A stretch of 64,000 nt of DNA, from positions 3,177,501 to 3,241,500 of the forward strand of contig JAGYJM010000002.1 of the NCBI GenBank assembly GCA_018402085.1, given 5' to 3'. Of the stretch, positions 36,380 to 45,206 are shown one piece after another. The DNA comes from Flavobacteriales bacterium (GTDB lineage Bacteria > Bacteroidota > Bacteroidia > Flavobacteriales_D > Sanyastnellaceae). The position numbers and the translations under genes are program-made. The number at the start of each line of letters is the position of its first letter. Position 1 is the first letter of the stretch. The notes below the pieces were generated by a model. The model searched no databases and was not told the DNA's origin. It worked only from the letters and a program-made list of their open reading frames with translations.

Positions 36380-36961
36380 ATGCGCTATTCTATACTCACT
36401 CTTCTGGTCATTGCCGCACTCAGCCTTCAGGGGCAGCAATCGTATACCGTATCCATGAATGAAGGCTACACTGACGATGTTTTCTTCGTCCTGAATGACG
36501 GAACAGCTTTCACCATCGCACCTTCTGCCGGCCGGAGTCGCGAGTGGGTGTCATTAGACAGCGGCCAGCTGCAGAACCTTCCGGCTGATGATGAGTGGGA
36601 TCTGCTTTTGGGCTCCTACCTCCATGTATTCGCCCCGGAGACGAACCCTAATCCTTATCAGGTCACCGGCGCGCTGCTCAACCCTGCCGGCGTGATCGCG
36701 CATGAAAGTGACGCCTACGCTTATGACGAATACAGCCTCTCGCTTATTGAAACGATGAACTTCAGAGCTGATCGCGACCTGATCGGATACGACTGGAAAG
36801 AGTTTGACTTCGACCTCGGTTTTGTAACCAATCAAGACATGATCTTCGCGGTAAAGTCAACCGAGAACGACTTTTACGCACTGCGGTTTACCACCTTCTA
36901 CGACGAAAACGGCACGAAGGGCAACTTCGGCTTCACCTATCGGCTGATTGGCGAACAGTAG
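36380..36961 (+). CDS. HmuY-like secreted protein
   Basis: 193 residues; signal peptide MRYSILTLLVIAALSLQGQ without a lipobox. The C-terminal segment IFAVKSTENDFYALRFTTFYDENGTKGNFGFTYRL (~150-190) follows the pattern of HmuY family haem-binding proteins (..vkt.dgkYYkLRFl.FYde.g.kgyp.f.y..L). Family members bind haem or related molecules outside the cell and pass them to TonB receptors. No TonB receptor (HmuR) is adjacent. The Fur-like boxes upstream support iron regulation. Haem ligands are not obvious, so binding is inferred from family resemblance. Confidence 0.65.
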   Translation: MRYSILTLLVIAALSLQGQQSYTVSMNEGYTDDVFFVLNDGTAFTIAPSAGRSREWVSLDSGQLQNLPADDEWDLLLGSYLHVFAPETNPNPYQVTGALLNPAGVIAHESDAYAYDEYSLSLIETMNFRADRDLIGYDWKEFDFDLGFVTNQDMIFAVKSTENDFYALRFTTFYDENGTKGNFGFTYRLIGEQ

Positions 36962-36965
36962 TCGA

Positions 36966-38588
36966 CTACTTCACAAAGCTGATGCGGCGCGCGCGATCAA
37001 ATACCGCAACGTAGCGTCCGGGTGCCAATGCGCTCACATCTGCCGCCTGCAGGCCATCGATGTCGTAAACGGCTACCGTTCTTCCTGTAAGGTCAATGAT
37101 CTCCAGCATACTGACATCGCTGAGATTGAAGTTCAGCATCCTGGCGGCGGGCTGCGGCCATACTTTCAGTGCTGACTTCTTCGACTCGCTGATGTGCGTG
37201 GCATTTCCGACCTCAACGTCGATCTCAAAACTGCAGCCGTCAGGATCGGTAATGGTCAGGGTGTACGTTCCCGGAGTTACGCCGGTCAGCTCAAGTCCTT
37301 GCGCGCCATTGCTCCAGGCGAACTCCCAGTCTGGCTCGGGGTCAATCACGGATCCGCTGACACTCCCATCCGGCGCTTCTGCGCCGCTGGCGTCAACCAC
37401 CGTAAAATCCACTTCCGGCTCGAACGCTTCGCGGTACTGTTCAAAGAAAAGAAAGCCCGCCAGAATGGCGAGCGGTGCGCACTCACCGTGGTCAAACGCC
37501 CCACCGTTGACGGCTTCCACGTCAAGGGCACCATTAGCGGTCATCCATTCAGCCGTAAAGATTGAGTTTTCCCATGCCACCTGGGTGTCAGCCGTGCATC
37601 CGCACAACCTCGTGGGAGCCTCCGGCACCCAGTCATACAGGTCATTGTCTTGCATGGCAATACGAATCGGATGCTGCGGGTCATTGAGGTAGGCCTGAAA
37701 AACCTCTGGCTGCAACATCTCAGATGGCACAGACGGCAACTGTCCGTTGATGAAGCCGATAGAATTTGAACCATCAAACAGGTCGGGCAGTACCGCAGCA
37801 TACTCGGGCAGGAAAATATCTTCAAGCTCATCGTAGAGCGTGCCATATACCAGTTCATAACTCATGATCACATAAGGCAGGTAACCCGGAGTAGGGTAAG
37901 GCTCTCCATTGGTCAGCACCTCCGCCTGAATGCCCGAAACATCATACGGCCCGCTCATCGGGGCTGAAGCCGTGACGGTAAACTCGTCTGCTGCCTCTTC
38001 CTGAATCATCTTATGCAGCGCCATCGCCGCATGTCCGCCCTGCGAATAACCACAAACGAACACCTGCTCATTCAATTCAAACCCCAGCTCTTCTTTAAGT
38101 TCTTTCGCGGCCCGCAAGAGGTTCAGTGACGTCGTTGCCTGTGATTCTGCATGCACATAAGGATGGAGCCCTTCCGAATCACCCAGTCCGATGTAATCCG
38201 GCATCGCCACGGCATATCCGACGCTGGCGAGAACCACTCCGATGTTGGATTCACCATTCTGATAGCTTGGCACATTCGTTTTGTTCGCCACCGTGCCGTG
38301 CTGGTAGCTCGCAAGCGGTAGTCCGCAATCTACCCCAACCGGCAGGCAAAGTGCACCGGAGACATCCACACTATCACCGTTAGGATGCAGCGTACGGTAG
38401 TTGATTTTATAGAAATCAACCTCATATTGAGCACTTACAACTCCGTCAGGCACGCCCAGTTGATCCAGAATCTGGGTAACCTGGTTTATACTGATGTTCT
38501 CAAGCAGGGTTGCCTCCTGGGCCCTGCTGTTGAGGGACAGCAGCGCGAAAGCGCTGGATAGGAGAAAGGTGTAACGACATTTTGGCAT
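36966..38588 (-). CDS. Secreted alpha/beta hydrolase (lipase-like) with T9SS domain
   Basis: 540 residues; signal peptide ending LNSRAQ (~23). The alpha/beta-hydrolase domain (~30-395) has nucleophile Ser172 in GYSQGGHAA, plausible acid and His in the ~300-390 part (AFDHGE), and resembles secretory (LIP-type) lipases. A SprB-like repeat (~400-460: WSNGAQGLELTGVTPGTYTLTITDPDGC) precedes the T9SS sorting domain (KVWPQPAARMLNF). It likely acts on esters at the cell surface or outside. It ends 4 bases from the convergent HmuY-like gene. Two hairpin elements lie inside, in the signal peptide and in the linker. Confidence 0.87.
   Translation of the reverse strand: MPKCRYTFLLSSAFALLSLNSRAQEATLLENISINQVTQILDQLGVPDGVVSAQYEVDFYKINYRTLHPNGDSVDVSGALCLPVGVDCGLPLASYQHGTVANKTNVPSYQNGESNIGVVLASVGYAVAMPDYIGLGDSEGLHPYVHAESQATTSLNLLRAAKELKEELGFELNEQVFVCGYSQGGHAAMALHKMIQEEAADEFTVTASAPMSGPYDVSGIQAEVLTNGEPYPTPGYLPYVIMSYELVYGTLYDELEDIFLPEYAAVLPDLFDGSNSIGFINGQLPSVPSEMLQPEVFQAYLNDPQHPIRIAMQDNDLYDWVPEAPTRLCGCTADTQVAWENSIFTAEWMTANGALDVEAVNGGAFDHGECAPLAILAGFLFFEQYREAFEPEVDFTVVDASGAEAPDGSVSGSVIDPEPDWEFAWSNGAQGLELTGVTPGTYTLTITDPDGCSFEIDVEVGNATHISESKKSALKVWPQPAARMLNFNLSDVSMLEIIDLTGRTVAVYDIDGLQAADVSALAPGRYVAVFDRARRISFVK
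37368..37387 (-). repeat. Hairpin-GATG element in the lipase-like gene linker
   Basis: Minus strand CGGCGC-AGAA-GCGCCG-GATG, encoding S-G-A-E-A-P-D-G, nearly the same peptide as in the RND protein. Strict member. Confidence 0.75.
38541..38560 (+). repeat. Hairpin element (GATA variant) in the lipase signal peptide
   Basis: CAGCGC-GAAA-GCGCTG-GATA, antisense to the gene, which reads S-S-A-F-A-L-L. It parallels the copy at 3970. Confidence 0.5.
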
Positions 38589-38667
38589 AACCCCCCAAGA
38601 TAAGCAAGGGGAGGGGAATATCTCTGCAGTTTTCGATGAAAAATGCGCGATTCCCTATCTTCGCTGT

Positions 38668-38922
38668 ATGAACAAGACCGGATTTCCGTTTGATCGCAGC
38701 AAGTATACCTTGTTGCTTGTTGGCCTGGTGGTCGTCATTTTGGGCTTTGTACTGATGTCTGGCGGAGGCTCTGACGACCCGAATGAATTCAGCGAAGCGA
38801 TCTTTAGTGCGCGCCGCATCACCGTGGCTCCGTTACTTGTGATGGCCGGCTACGGCGTGATTATGTATGCGATCCTTAAGAAGCACGCAGCTGCGGTCAA
38901 CGAATCCGACTCAAAAGCCTGA
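38668..38922 (+). CDS. DUF3098 family membrane protein
   Basis: 84 residues with two hydrophobic helices (~13-31 and ~53-71), the PFDRSKYTLLLVGLVVVILGFVLM pattern and an NEFSEAIFSARRI segment typical of DUF3098. In Bacteroidota this small protein is commonly encoded next to uppP, as here (9-base gap). The function is unknown; a role at the cell envelope is inferred from context. Confidence 0.85.
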   Translation: MNKTGFPFDRSKYTLLLVGLVVVILGFVLMSGGGSDDPNEFSEAIFSARRITVAPLLVMAGYGVIMYAILKKHAAAVNESDSKA

Positions 38923-38931
38923 GCCTGAGCC

Positions 38932-39723
38932 GTGAGTTGGTGGGAGGCCCTGCTGCTGGGTTTGATACAGGGGTTGACAGAGTTTCTTCCCGTTTCGAGC
39001 AGCGGACATCTTGAGTTGGGTAAAGCCTTGTTTGGCAGCACCCAGTTGCCGGCCGAGAGTCTAGCTTTCACGGTCATCCTTCATTTTGCTACCGCCCTGA
39101 GTACACTTGTGGTTTTCAGAAGAGATGTTGCGGTCATATTCAACGGGCTCTTTCGCGGTCAAAAAGAAGCGTTTCGTTTCAGCCTTAAGATTGTGTTGTC
39201 AATGATTCCGGCAGCTATTGTTGGCATTCTGTTTGACGAAGAAATTGAGCGGTTGTTCAGCGGACAAGTTTTACTTGTAGGTGCCATGCTGGGCGTGACC
39301 GGTTTATTACTTTTCCTTGCCGATCGTGCAAAGCGCACCGACAAGAAAGTCACCTTTACCGATGCTTTGGTCATTGGCGTTTCTCAGGCGATTGCCATTC
39401 TTCCTGGGATATCGCGCTCTGGGGCAACGGTTTCGACCAGTGTGCTGTTGGGTGTGGATCGGGAACAGGCGGCCCGTTTCAGCTTCTTGATGGTGGTGCC
39501 ACTCATCTTTGGTAAGATGGCCAAAGACCTGATTGACGGCGGGGTGAGTTTTAGTGGCGACGCTGCTCAGAACTACCTTATCGGTTTTACGGCGGCGTTT
39601 ATTGCCGGCTGGGCTGCCTGCAAATGGATGGTTGCGCTCGTAAAAAAAGCCCAGCTCAAATACTTCGCCTACTACTGTTTTGTGGTGGGTGCGGTGACGC
39701 TGGTTTGGACGGCGGTTGGTTAG
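38932..39723 (+). CDS. uppP: Undecaprenyl-diphosphatase
   Basis: 263 residues from a GTG start. Family motifs: GLTEFLPVSSSGHLEL (~15-30) and LPGISRSGATVSTSVLLG. About eight membrane helices. It removes a phosphate from undecaprenyl diphosphate at the membrane, recycling the lipid carrier of peptidoglycan synthesis; over-expression is known to give bacitracin resistance. It is probably cotranscribed with the DUF3098 gene. Confidence 0.95.
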   Translation: MSWWEALLLGLIQGLTEFLPVSSSGHLELGKALFGSTQLPAESLAFTVILHFATALSTLVVFRRDVAVIFNGLFRGQKEAFRFSLKIVLSMIPAAIVGILFDEEIERLFSGQVLLVGAMLGVTGLLLFLADRAKRTDKKVTFTDALVIGVSQAIAILPGISRSGATVSTSVLLGVDREQAARFSFLMVVPLIFGKMAKDLIDGGVSFSGDAAQNYLIGFTAAFIAGWAACKWMVALVKKAQLKYFAYYCFVVGAVTLVWTAVG

Positions 39724-40061
39724 TGGGTAGCGGTTGTCCTTGGCACTGTGGTACCTGCAGCATGTCCCACACTGCAGTGTGGGATTACATTTCAGTTTCA
39801 GTTCGATGTCATGAACCCTTGTGAGCTCGACCATTTCGTTGTCACGGACGGCTGGAAGGCCGTCCCTCTCAGAGGTCACTAAAAGACGCAGAGCGCCGGA
39901 ATGATGCGGCGTTGACACTTCGACTCCCACTCCCATTCCCATTTCCATTCTCTGTCCTACGTACTAAGTCCTCCGATAAGAAGGCCTGCACATCTTTTCA
40001 CTAAACTTGCCGACGAACCTGGTCTCGATCGCTTGCGGTTGTCGGCCGCAACCTCACTGCT
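39724..40061. repeat. Intergenic repeat region
   Basis: 39765-39784 is TCCCACACTGCAGTGTGGGA followed by TTACAT, an inverted copy of the 16781 palindrome. 39853-39870 is the inverse of 18213-18230. 39917-39952 is a pyrimidine tract of CCCATT/CCATTT words resembling the reverse of 18141-18185. No gene. Confidence 0.6.
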
Positions 40062-40814
40062 ATGAAATGGTACCTTAAGGTATTGAATCAGTACGCTGAT
40101 TTCGACGGCCGCGCGCGAAGAACGGAATACTGGATGTTCGTCTTGTTCAACATCCTCTTTGCCATGGCGGCAACGATCCTCGACAACCTGCTCGGACTCA
40201 CGATCGCCGGCTTGCCTTACGGGTTCATCTATTTCCTTTATCTCGCATTCGTGTTCATTCCCGGACTGGCCGTGGTCGTCCGGCGCCTTCACGACATCGG
40301 CAAAAGCGGGTGGATGATCCTGCTTTCGCTGATTCCGCTTGTAGGGGGCATCTGGCTGCTCATTCTGATGCTTCAGAAAGGCGACCTGAGAGAAAACGAA
40401 TACGGCCCGAGTCCTTACGCAGGTGATGGCTCGCGAGCCGCCGGTGACCTCGGCAGCGACATTCTCGACGGTGACTACAGCAGTGGTGCCGCTCAAGCTG
40501 ACACTGCCATGAACGGGGATGCCCTTGTCAAAACCGACACGGCTGACCTGCTCATCCTACTGGCCATTGTGTGGATGACCCTTTCGCGCATCCTCTGGTT
40601 CATAATGCCAAAAATCACGGAAAGCTATTACACCGAGAGCTGGTTCACCGTCTTCAATGGTTTTACCACATTTGTCTGGGCCTGTGTGCCGCTCGGACTT
40701 GCTTTTGCGATCAAGCACCCTACAAAACGGATGGCGATGCTGGTGATCGGCGGACTTTATTTGCTTTTTGGGTTGGTAGATATTGGTTCCAATATTTTCG
40801 GTCTGATCAGCTAG
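40062..40814 (+). CDS. DUF805 domain membrane protein
   Basis: 250 residues. The N-terminal ~120 residues are a DUF805 domain (YADFDGRARRTEYWMFVLFN, VRRLHDIGKSGWMIL, DNEYGPSPY-like NEYGPSPY) with three or four helices. A polar linker (~125-160) and three further helices follow, which is longer than simple DUF805 proteins such as YhaH. Inner-membrane; role unknown. The gene is flanked by repeat DNA and has no operon partner. Confidence 0.85.
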   Translation: MKWYLKVLNQYADFDGRARRTEYWMFVLFNILFAMAATILDNLLGLTIAGLPYGFIYFLYLAFVFIPGLAVVVRRLHDIGKSGWMILLSLIPLVGGIWLLILMLQKGDLRENEYGPSPYAGDGSRAAGDLGSDILDGDYSSGAAQADTAMNGDALVKTDTADLLILLAIVWMTLSRILWFIMPKITESYYTESWFTVFNGFTTFVWACVPLGLAFAIKHPTKRMAMLVIGGLYLLFGLVDIGSNIFGLIS

Positions 40815-41081
40815 TGGCCGACGCGCAAAGCGCGTCACCACACAGTAACCTCCAGGAATAACAAAATGCAGCGCAACAATGCGCTGCACTCCCGACACCA
40901 AACACCCGGAGCCTGACGATCTACGCCTGACGAATTCTGTTGAAGGATGAGTGGTCTGTGCGCGTATTCCTTTTTCTCTCCCTAGAATCATCCATATTCC
41001 GGCAACGGGAAAGCTTCTCATAAAAAATTAACCACCTTAGCGGATATAAGAGCTTTCAAAGTAGTTGATTTTTTACGATCT
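40815..41081. repeat. Short intergenic region with hairpin repeats
   Basis: GACGCGC-AAA-GCGCGTC then ACCAC (40820-40841), and GCAGCGCAACAATGCGCTGC (40867-40886), members of the C-like and B families. AT-rich sequence before 41082 may hold a promoter. Confidence 0.55.
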
Positions 41082-42488
41082 ATGTCACGGCTTCGCTTCT
41101 TTATATATCATTTCCTGACCGTAATTACCGGCGCTCTCATCCTCTCAACGATTGGCCTCTACAATGGCTACCCCCTGGTGTTTTCTGACACCGGAACCTA
41201 CATTTTGAGCGGCTTCAATGACGTGGTACCGGTTGATCGTCCGGTCATGTACGGTCGTTTCTTGTCACTTTTTTCGTTCGAACATTCTCTTTGGTGGGTC
41301 ATCTGGGCTCAAAACCTGCTAACGTCTTTCGTACTGTTCGCGTTTTTGGGCCTCTTTTTCTCAAATTTCCGCCAGTTGCGTGCTACATTTCTATTTTGCG
41401 TGCTGCTGCTGACCCTCGCCTCCGGAATTGCCTGGTACTCAAACCAACTGATGCCTGATTTTTTCGCCCCCCTTTTCTTGCTCTGTTTCTACACATTACT
41501 GATGGGCAAAAAGTCTGGTCTGCTGATGCAGGTGGCCCTGTACCTTATATTGCTCCTCTCCCTGCTGGTGCACTTCTCTCACCTGATGTTAGGGGTGGTG
41601 GTCGTGCTACTGACGCTGTTCTTAAAGTTCACGATGAATCGCAAACTGCGCTGGGTACCGGTCAAAAGGGTGCTGGCGCTTTCGGTCATCACCTTGTCCG
41701 GGTGGCTTATTGTGCCGTGCATTAACCTCTCGATTGAAAGCGAATTCTCGCTATCAAAAGGGTCACATGTTTTTCTAATGGGTCATTTGGCTGATACCGG
41801 TATCCTCCGCGAGCTACTGCAAGAGAAGTGTGGCGAACCCGAATTCGAATCACTTAAGCTCTGTGCGTTTAAAGACAGCCTCCCAACCAATGCAGCGGGC
41901 TTCATCTGGTCAGGCGAAATCCTTCAGACGTCCGGCGGTTGGGAAAACAGTAAAGACGAGTACCAGAAGATCATTAACGCATCCCTCACAGACCCCCACT
42001 ACTTGTTTCGTAATGTGTTCGTCTCTGTGACGTACGGACTTGTTCAGCTCACTGACAATAAAATCGGACACGGGCTTAGCGCCTACGTCGAAAAGAGCGC
42101 CCCTTATATGCAAGTTCGCGAAGAGTTCGGCCATGAACTCAACCCTTACATGAATAGCAGACAAAACAGATATAACGGCTACCTTCTCGACCTTGAAACC
42201 GTAAACGACTACCAGGAACTACTCTTGCTGCTCTCACTGTTTAGTTGTTTCATCCTTCTGCCCCGGTCTCTCAGGGCGTCACTCAACAGGCAGACCCTAT
42301 GGCTGATTGGCTTTGCCGTGTTTTTCATAGTGTCCAATTCGTTCATCACGGCCGGGCTCAATTCTCCTTACGGGCGGCTTCAGGCCCGTGTGGTCTGGCT
42401 TTTTCCGTTGGCAATGATGGTACTCGTGATTAAGAACTTCAGCTTGATCCTCGCGTACATTCGAAGGCATCTTTCAAGCGAAATGTGA
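41082..42488 (+). CDS. Polytopic membrane protein, possibly GT-C-like
   Basis: 468 residues with about ten hydrophobic helices and one large extracytoplasmic region (~215-365, with LADTGILRELLQEKCGEPEFE). An early YPLVFSDTGTYILSG loop after TM1 places an acidic residue where GT-C glycosyltransferases keep their catalytic Asp; this is suggestive only. No signal or neighbouring glycan genes. The role is unknown. Confidence 0.7.
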   Translation: MSRLRFFIYHFLTVITGALILSTIGLYNGYPLVFSDTGTYILSGFNDVVPVDRPVMYGRFLSLFSFEHSLWWVIWAQNLLTSFVLFAFLGLFFSNFRQLRATFLFCVLLLTLASGIAWYSNQLMPDFFAPLFLLCFYTLLMGKKSGLLMQVALYLILLLSLLVHFSHLMLGVVVVLLTLFLKFTMNRKLRWVPVKRVLALSVITLSGWLIVPCINLSIESEFSLSKGSHVFLMGHLADTGILRELLQEKCGEPEFESLKLCAFKDSLPTNAAGFIWSGEILQTSGGWENSKDEYQKIINASLTDPHYLFRNVFVSVTYGLVQLTDNKIGHGLSAYVEKSAPYMQVREEFGHELNPYMNSRQNRYNGYLLDLETVNDYQELLLLLSLFSCFILLPRSLRASLNRQTLWLIGFAVFFIVSNSFITAGLNSPYGRLQARVVWLFPLAMMVLVIKNFSLILAYIRRHLSSEM

Positions 42489-42761
42489 CATTCAACCGCC
42501 CGTAATGCTGACTCTTTGGTCTTGGTACTTTCGCCAAAACCGACCTGACCTCTGTAAGCACAAATTCTCAAGCCAACGGCAATCGCCGCCGCCATACATA
42601 AGGAGTCCCAAAGGAGACCCGAAGGAGTCTGTAGTACGGCAAACGGCTGCTGGTAGCAGCCTCTACGAATTCGTTGAATCTGATCAAAGAAGCGCAACTA
42701 TGTGCTACCCTCCAACCCCCAGACACCCGATCCATGACGAATTCTGCAGTATATTAGAGGT
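42489..42761. repeat. Short intergenic region with degenerate repeats
   Basis: Remnants of the C family (GGCAATCGCCGCCGCCAT at 42579), GGAGTCC/GGAGACCC words, and GCGCAACTATGTGC (42690), a B-family member with one mismatch. No gene is seen. Confidence 0.45.
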
Positions 42762-45206
42762 ATGAAAGCGTATATCCTTCTCATCCTTATCGCCCTCTCC
42801 GCCCTCGGAGCATCCGCTCAAAGCAAGCACAACCGCACGTACATGGGCTGCCACCACGTCCGACAGTTTGAAGCTTACGAAGGTGCCAAAAAGCTTTCGT
42901 GGAAACAGCAGAAAGCACTCCAAACCAGCATTCAGCGCAGTGACACCATCGATATTCAACACTACGATATTCACCTTGATGTGACCGACTACAACGGACA
43001 ATACATCACCGGCTTCACAACCATCACCTACAGCGCACTAGAGCCTGATCGCGAAAGTATCATCCTCGATTTGTTCGAGCTGCAGGTTGATAGTGTGCTC
43101 AATGGCAATGGCGGACAACTGAACTTTAACTACGACGACGAATTTCTTCAGGTCTATTTCCCAGAGTCGCCGGTTGTCGGTGAAACCAATGAGCTGACCG
43201 TCTACTACCAAGGCAACCCGCACCGGGATCCCTTCTGGGGTGGTTTCTACTTCGAAAGCGACTACATCTACAACCTGGGTATCGGTCTGACTACCGTGCC
43301 GCCCAACTTCGGTAAGGTTTGGTACCCTTGCTTTGACATCTTCACCGAACGCGCGACCTACACCTACAACATCACCTCGGCCAACGGAATGCGCGCCGCC
43401 TGCCAGGGTGACCTCATCGAAGAAATCCAGCACGACGGAGACACGCTCACCCGCGTCTTCCACTTCGATACCGAAATCCCCACCTACCTCTCTGCCATCG
43501 CCGTCGCCGACTACGAAAGCACTGACTTTGTTTACGATGGCGCATACGGAGAAGTGCCGGTGCGGCTCACCTCGAAGCCCCAGCATCAGGCGGGCATGAA
43601 CGACGTGTTTCAGGAACTCGGTTTTGCCATCGATGCCTGTGAATACTGGTACGGACCCAGTCCGTTCTCGCGCGTGGGCTACGTGCTAACCACTGACGGT
43701 GCCCTCGAGATTCCTACGAATATTGCCTACCCGCAGTTCATGCTGAATGCAAGCCTCGTTGACAACGGCGGACTCATCAGCCACGAGCTCGGCCATTATT
43801 GGTGGGGCGATGTCATCACGATGATCGAGCACAACGATATGTGGCTCAAAGAAGGCCCGGCAGAGTACAGCTCCTTCCTCTTCGTGGAGTTCAAAGACGG
43901 CGAAGAAACATTCGTCGAGTTCATAAAAGACAACCAGCTCTTCGTGCTCGAGCAGTGCCACGTGCAAGACAACGGTTTCCACCCGATGTCGCCGATGCCC
44001 GACGAAGAGATCTACGGCCGCACAACCTACCAGAAAGGGGCCAGCGTAATGCACAACCTTCGTGCTTATATGGGCGACGAAATGTTCCGCGAGGGCATGA
44101 TGGCCATGCAAGAGAACATGCCCTGGTCGAACATGGATTCCGGTATGTTCCGGGATTCGCTCATGGCTTACACAGGTCTTAACCTCACTGATTTTTTCGC
44201 TGATCAGGTCTTCTCTCCCGGCTTCAGTGTCTTCGTGATTGACTCTACCGAAACAGTCAACAACGGAGGCAGCTACGAGCACACCCTCTACTTGCAGCAA
44301 AGGCTCCGTGAGTGTCCGCAGTTCTATAACAACGTGCCTCTGGAGGTCACCGCCTACGATGAAAACTGGGAGAAACACAATTTCATGACCCTGGTGTCAG
44401 GTCAGAACGACCAGGTCAGCATCACGACCGATTTTATGCCCGTGATGGTTGCCCTTAACACCAATGGTAAGCTCAACCAGGCCCGCCTTGATTACGACCA
44501 TGTGTTTGACGGCACCACCGGACTGGTCAATCACCCGTGGGTTGATTTCCGCATTGGTTGTAACGCGATCAATGAGGGTGACAGCGCGCTCGTGCGCATC
44601 GAACACATCTGGGCTGCGCCTGACAATGTTGACCTCGCTGACTATGTTGACGAGATCTCTTCTACGCACTACTGGCGTGTTGACGGGGTGATTCCTGAAG
44701 GAGTCGAGCTCGACGGCCGACTCATGTACTCAGGGTCAGACCCGGTTGAAGACCTTGACTATGACCTGGCAGGCTTCAACGAAGCAGATATCATGCTTGT
44801 CTGGCGACCCCATGCCGGCCACCCCTGGATCAAGTACCAGCATTACGAGCTCCAGGCCGGAAACCTCGGTAATGGTTCAGGAGCTTTCAATATTGAGCCG
44901 CTCTATCCGGGTGAGTATGCCTTTGCCAATGGCGATCCCGAAGTGGCCGTGGCTGAATTGAACAGCGCAAAAGCGCTGGATGTATGGCCTGTCCCCGCCA
45001 CCGACGTCCTTCACATCTCATACGACGCTGCAGACGCATCTGATCTGGAGGTGCTCGACGCGTCAGGACGACGCGTGGAAAGCATCCCGGTAATCTCGGC
45101 AGCACAATGGTCAATAAATGTCGCTGACTACACCCCCGGAAGCTACAGCATTGTGCTGCGAAACCGCCGCGGTGAAATGATCGGACGAACTTCGTTTATT
45201 CGCTAG
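42762..45206 (+). CDS. Secreted M1 family metallopeptidase with T9SS domain
   Basis: 814 residues, signal peptide ending LGASAQ. The N-terminal beta domain is followed by a gluzincin catalytic domain: zinc motif HELGH (341-345) with Glu364 in LKEGPAEY, spaced exactly as in M1 peptidases. The substrate motif reads GALEI instead of GAMEN. The C-terminal region has a beta domain and a T9SS sorting domain (VWPVPATDVLH). It likely removes N-terminal residues from peptides outside the cell. A hairpin-GATG element encodes N-S-A-K-A-L-D-V right before the sorting domain. Its end overlaps the convergent DUF4837 gene by 11 bp. Confidence 0.9.
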   Translation: MKAYILLILIALSALGASAQSKHNRTYMGCHHVRQFEAYEGAKKLSWKQQKALQTSIQRSDTIDIQHYDIHLDVTDYNGQYITGFTTITYSALEPDRESIILDLFELQVDSVLNGNGGQLNFNYDDEFLQVYFPESPVVGETNELTVYYQGNPHRDPFWGGFYFESDYIYNLGIGLTTVPPNFGKVWYPCFDIFTERATYTYNITSANGMRAACQGDLIEEIQHDGDTLTRVFHFDTEIPTYLSAIAVADYESTDFVYDGAYGEVPVRLTSKPQHQAGMNDVFQELGFAIDACEYWYGPSPFSRVGYVLTTDGALEIPTNIAYPQFMLNASLVDNGGLISHELGHYWWGDVITMIEHNDMWLKEGPAEYSSFLFVEFKDGEETFVEFIKDNQLFVLEQCHVQDNGFHPMSPMPDEEIYGRTTYQKGASVMHNLRAYMGDEMFREGMMAMQENMPWSNMDSGMFRDSLMAYTGLNLTDFFADQVFSPGFSVFVIDSTETVNNGGSYEHTLYLQQRLRECPQFYNNVPLEVTAYDENWEKHNFMTLVSGQNDQVSITTDFMPVMVALNTNGKLNQARLDYDHVFDGTTGLVNHPWVDFRIGCNAINEGDSALVRIEHIWAAPDNVDLADYVDEISSTHYWRVDGVIPEGVELDGRLMYSGSDPVEDLDYDLAGFNEADIMLVWRPHAGHPWIKYQHYELQAGNLGNGSGAFNIEPLYPGEYAFANGDPEVAVAELNSAKALDVWPVPATDVLHISYDAADASDLEVLDASGRRVESIPVISAAQWSINVADYTPGSYSIVLRNRRGEMIGRTSFIR
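44963..44982 (+). repeat. Hairpin-GATG element before the T9SS domain of the M1 peptidase
   Basis: CAGCGC-AAAA-GCGCTG-GATG, sense, usual frame. Strict member. Confidence 0.75.
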
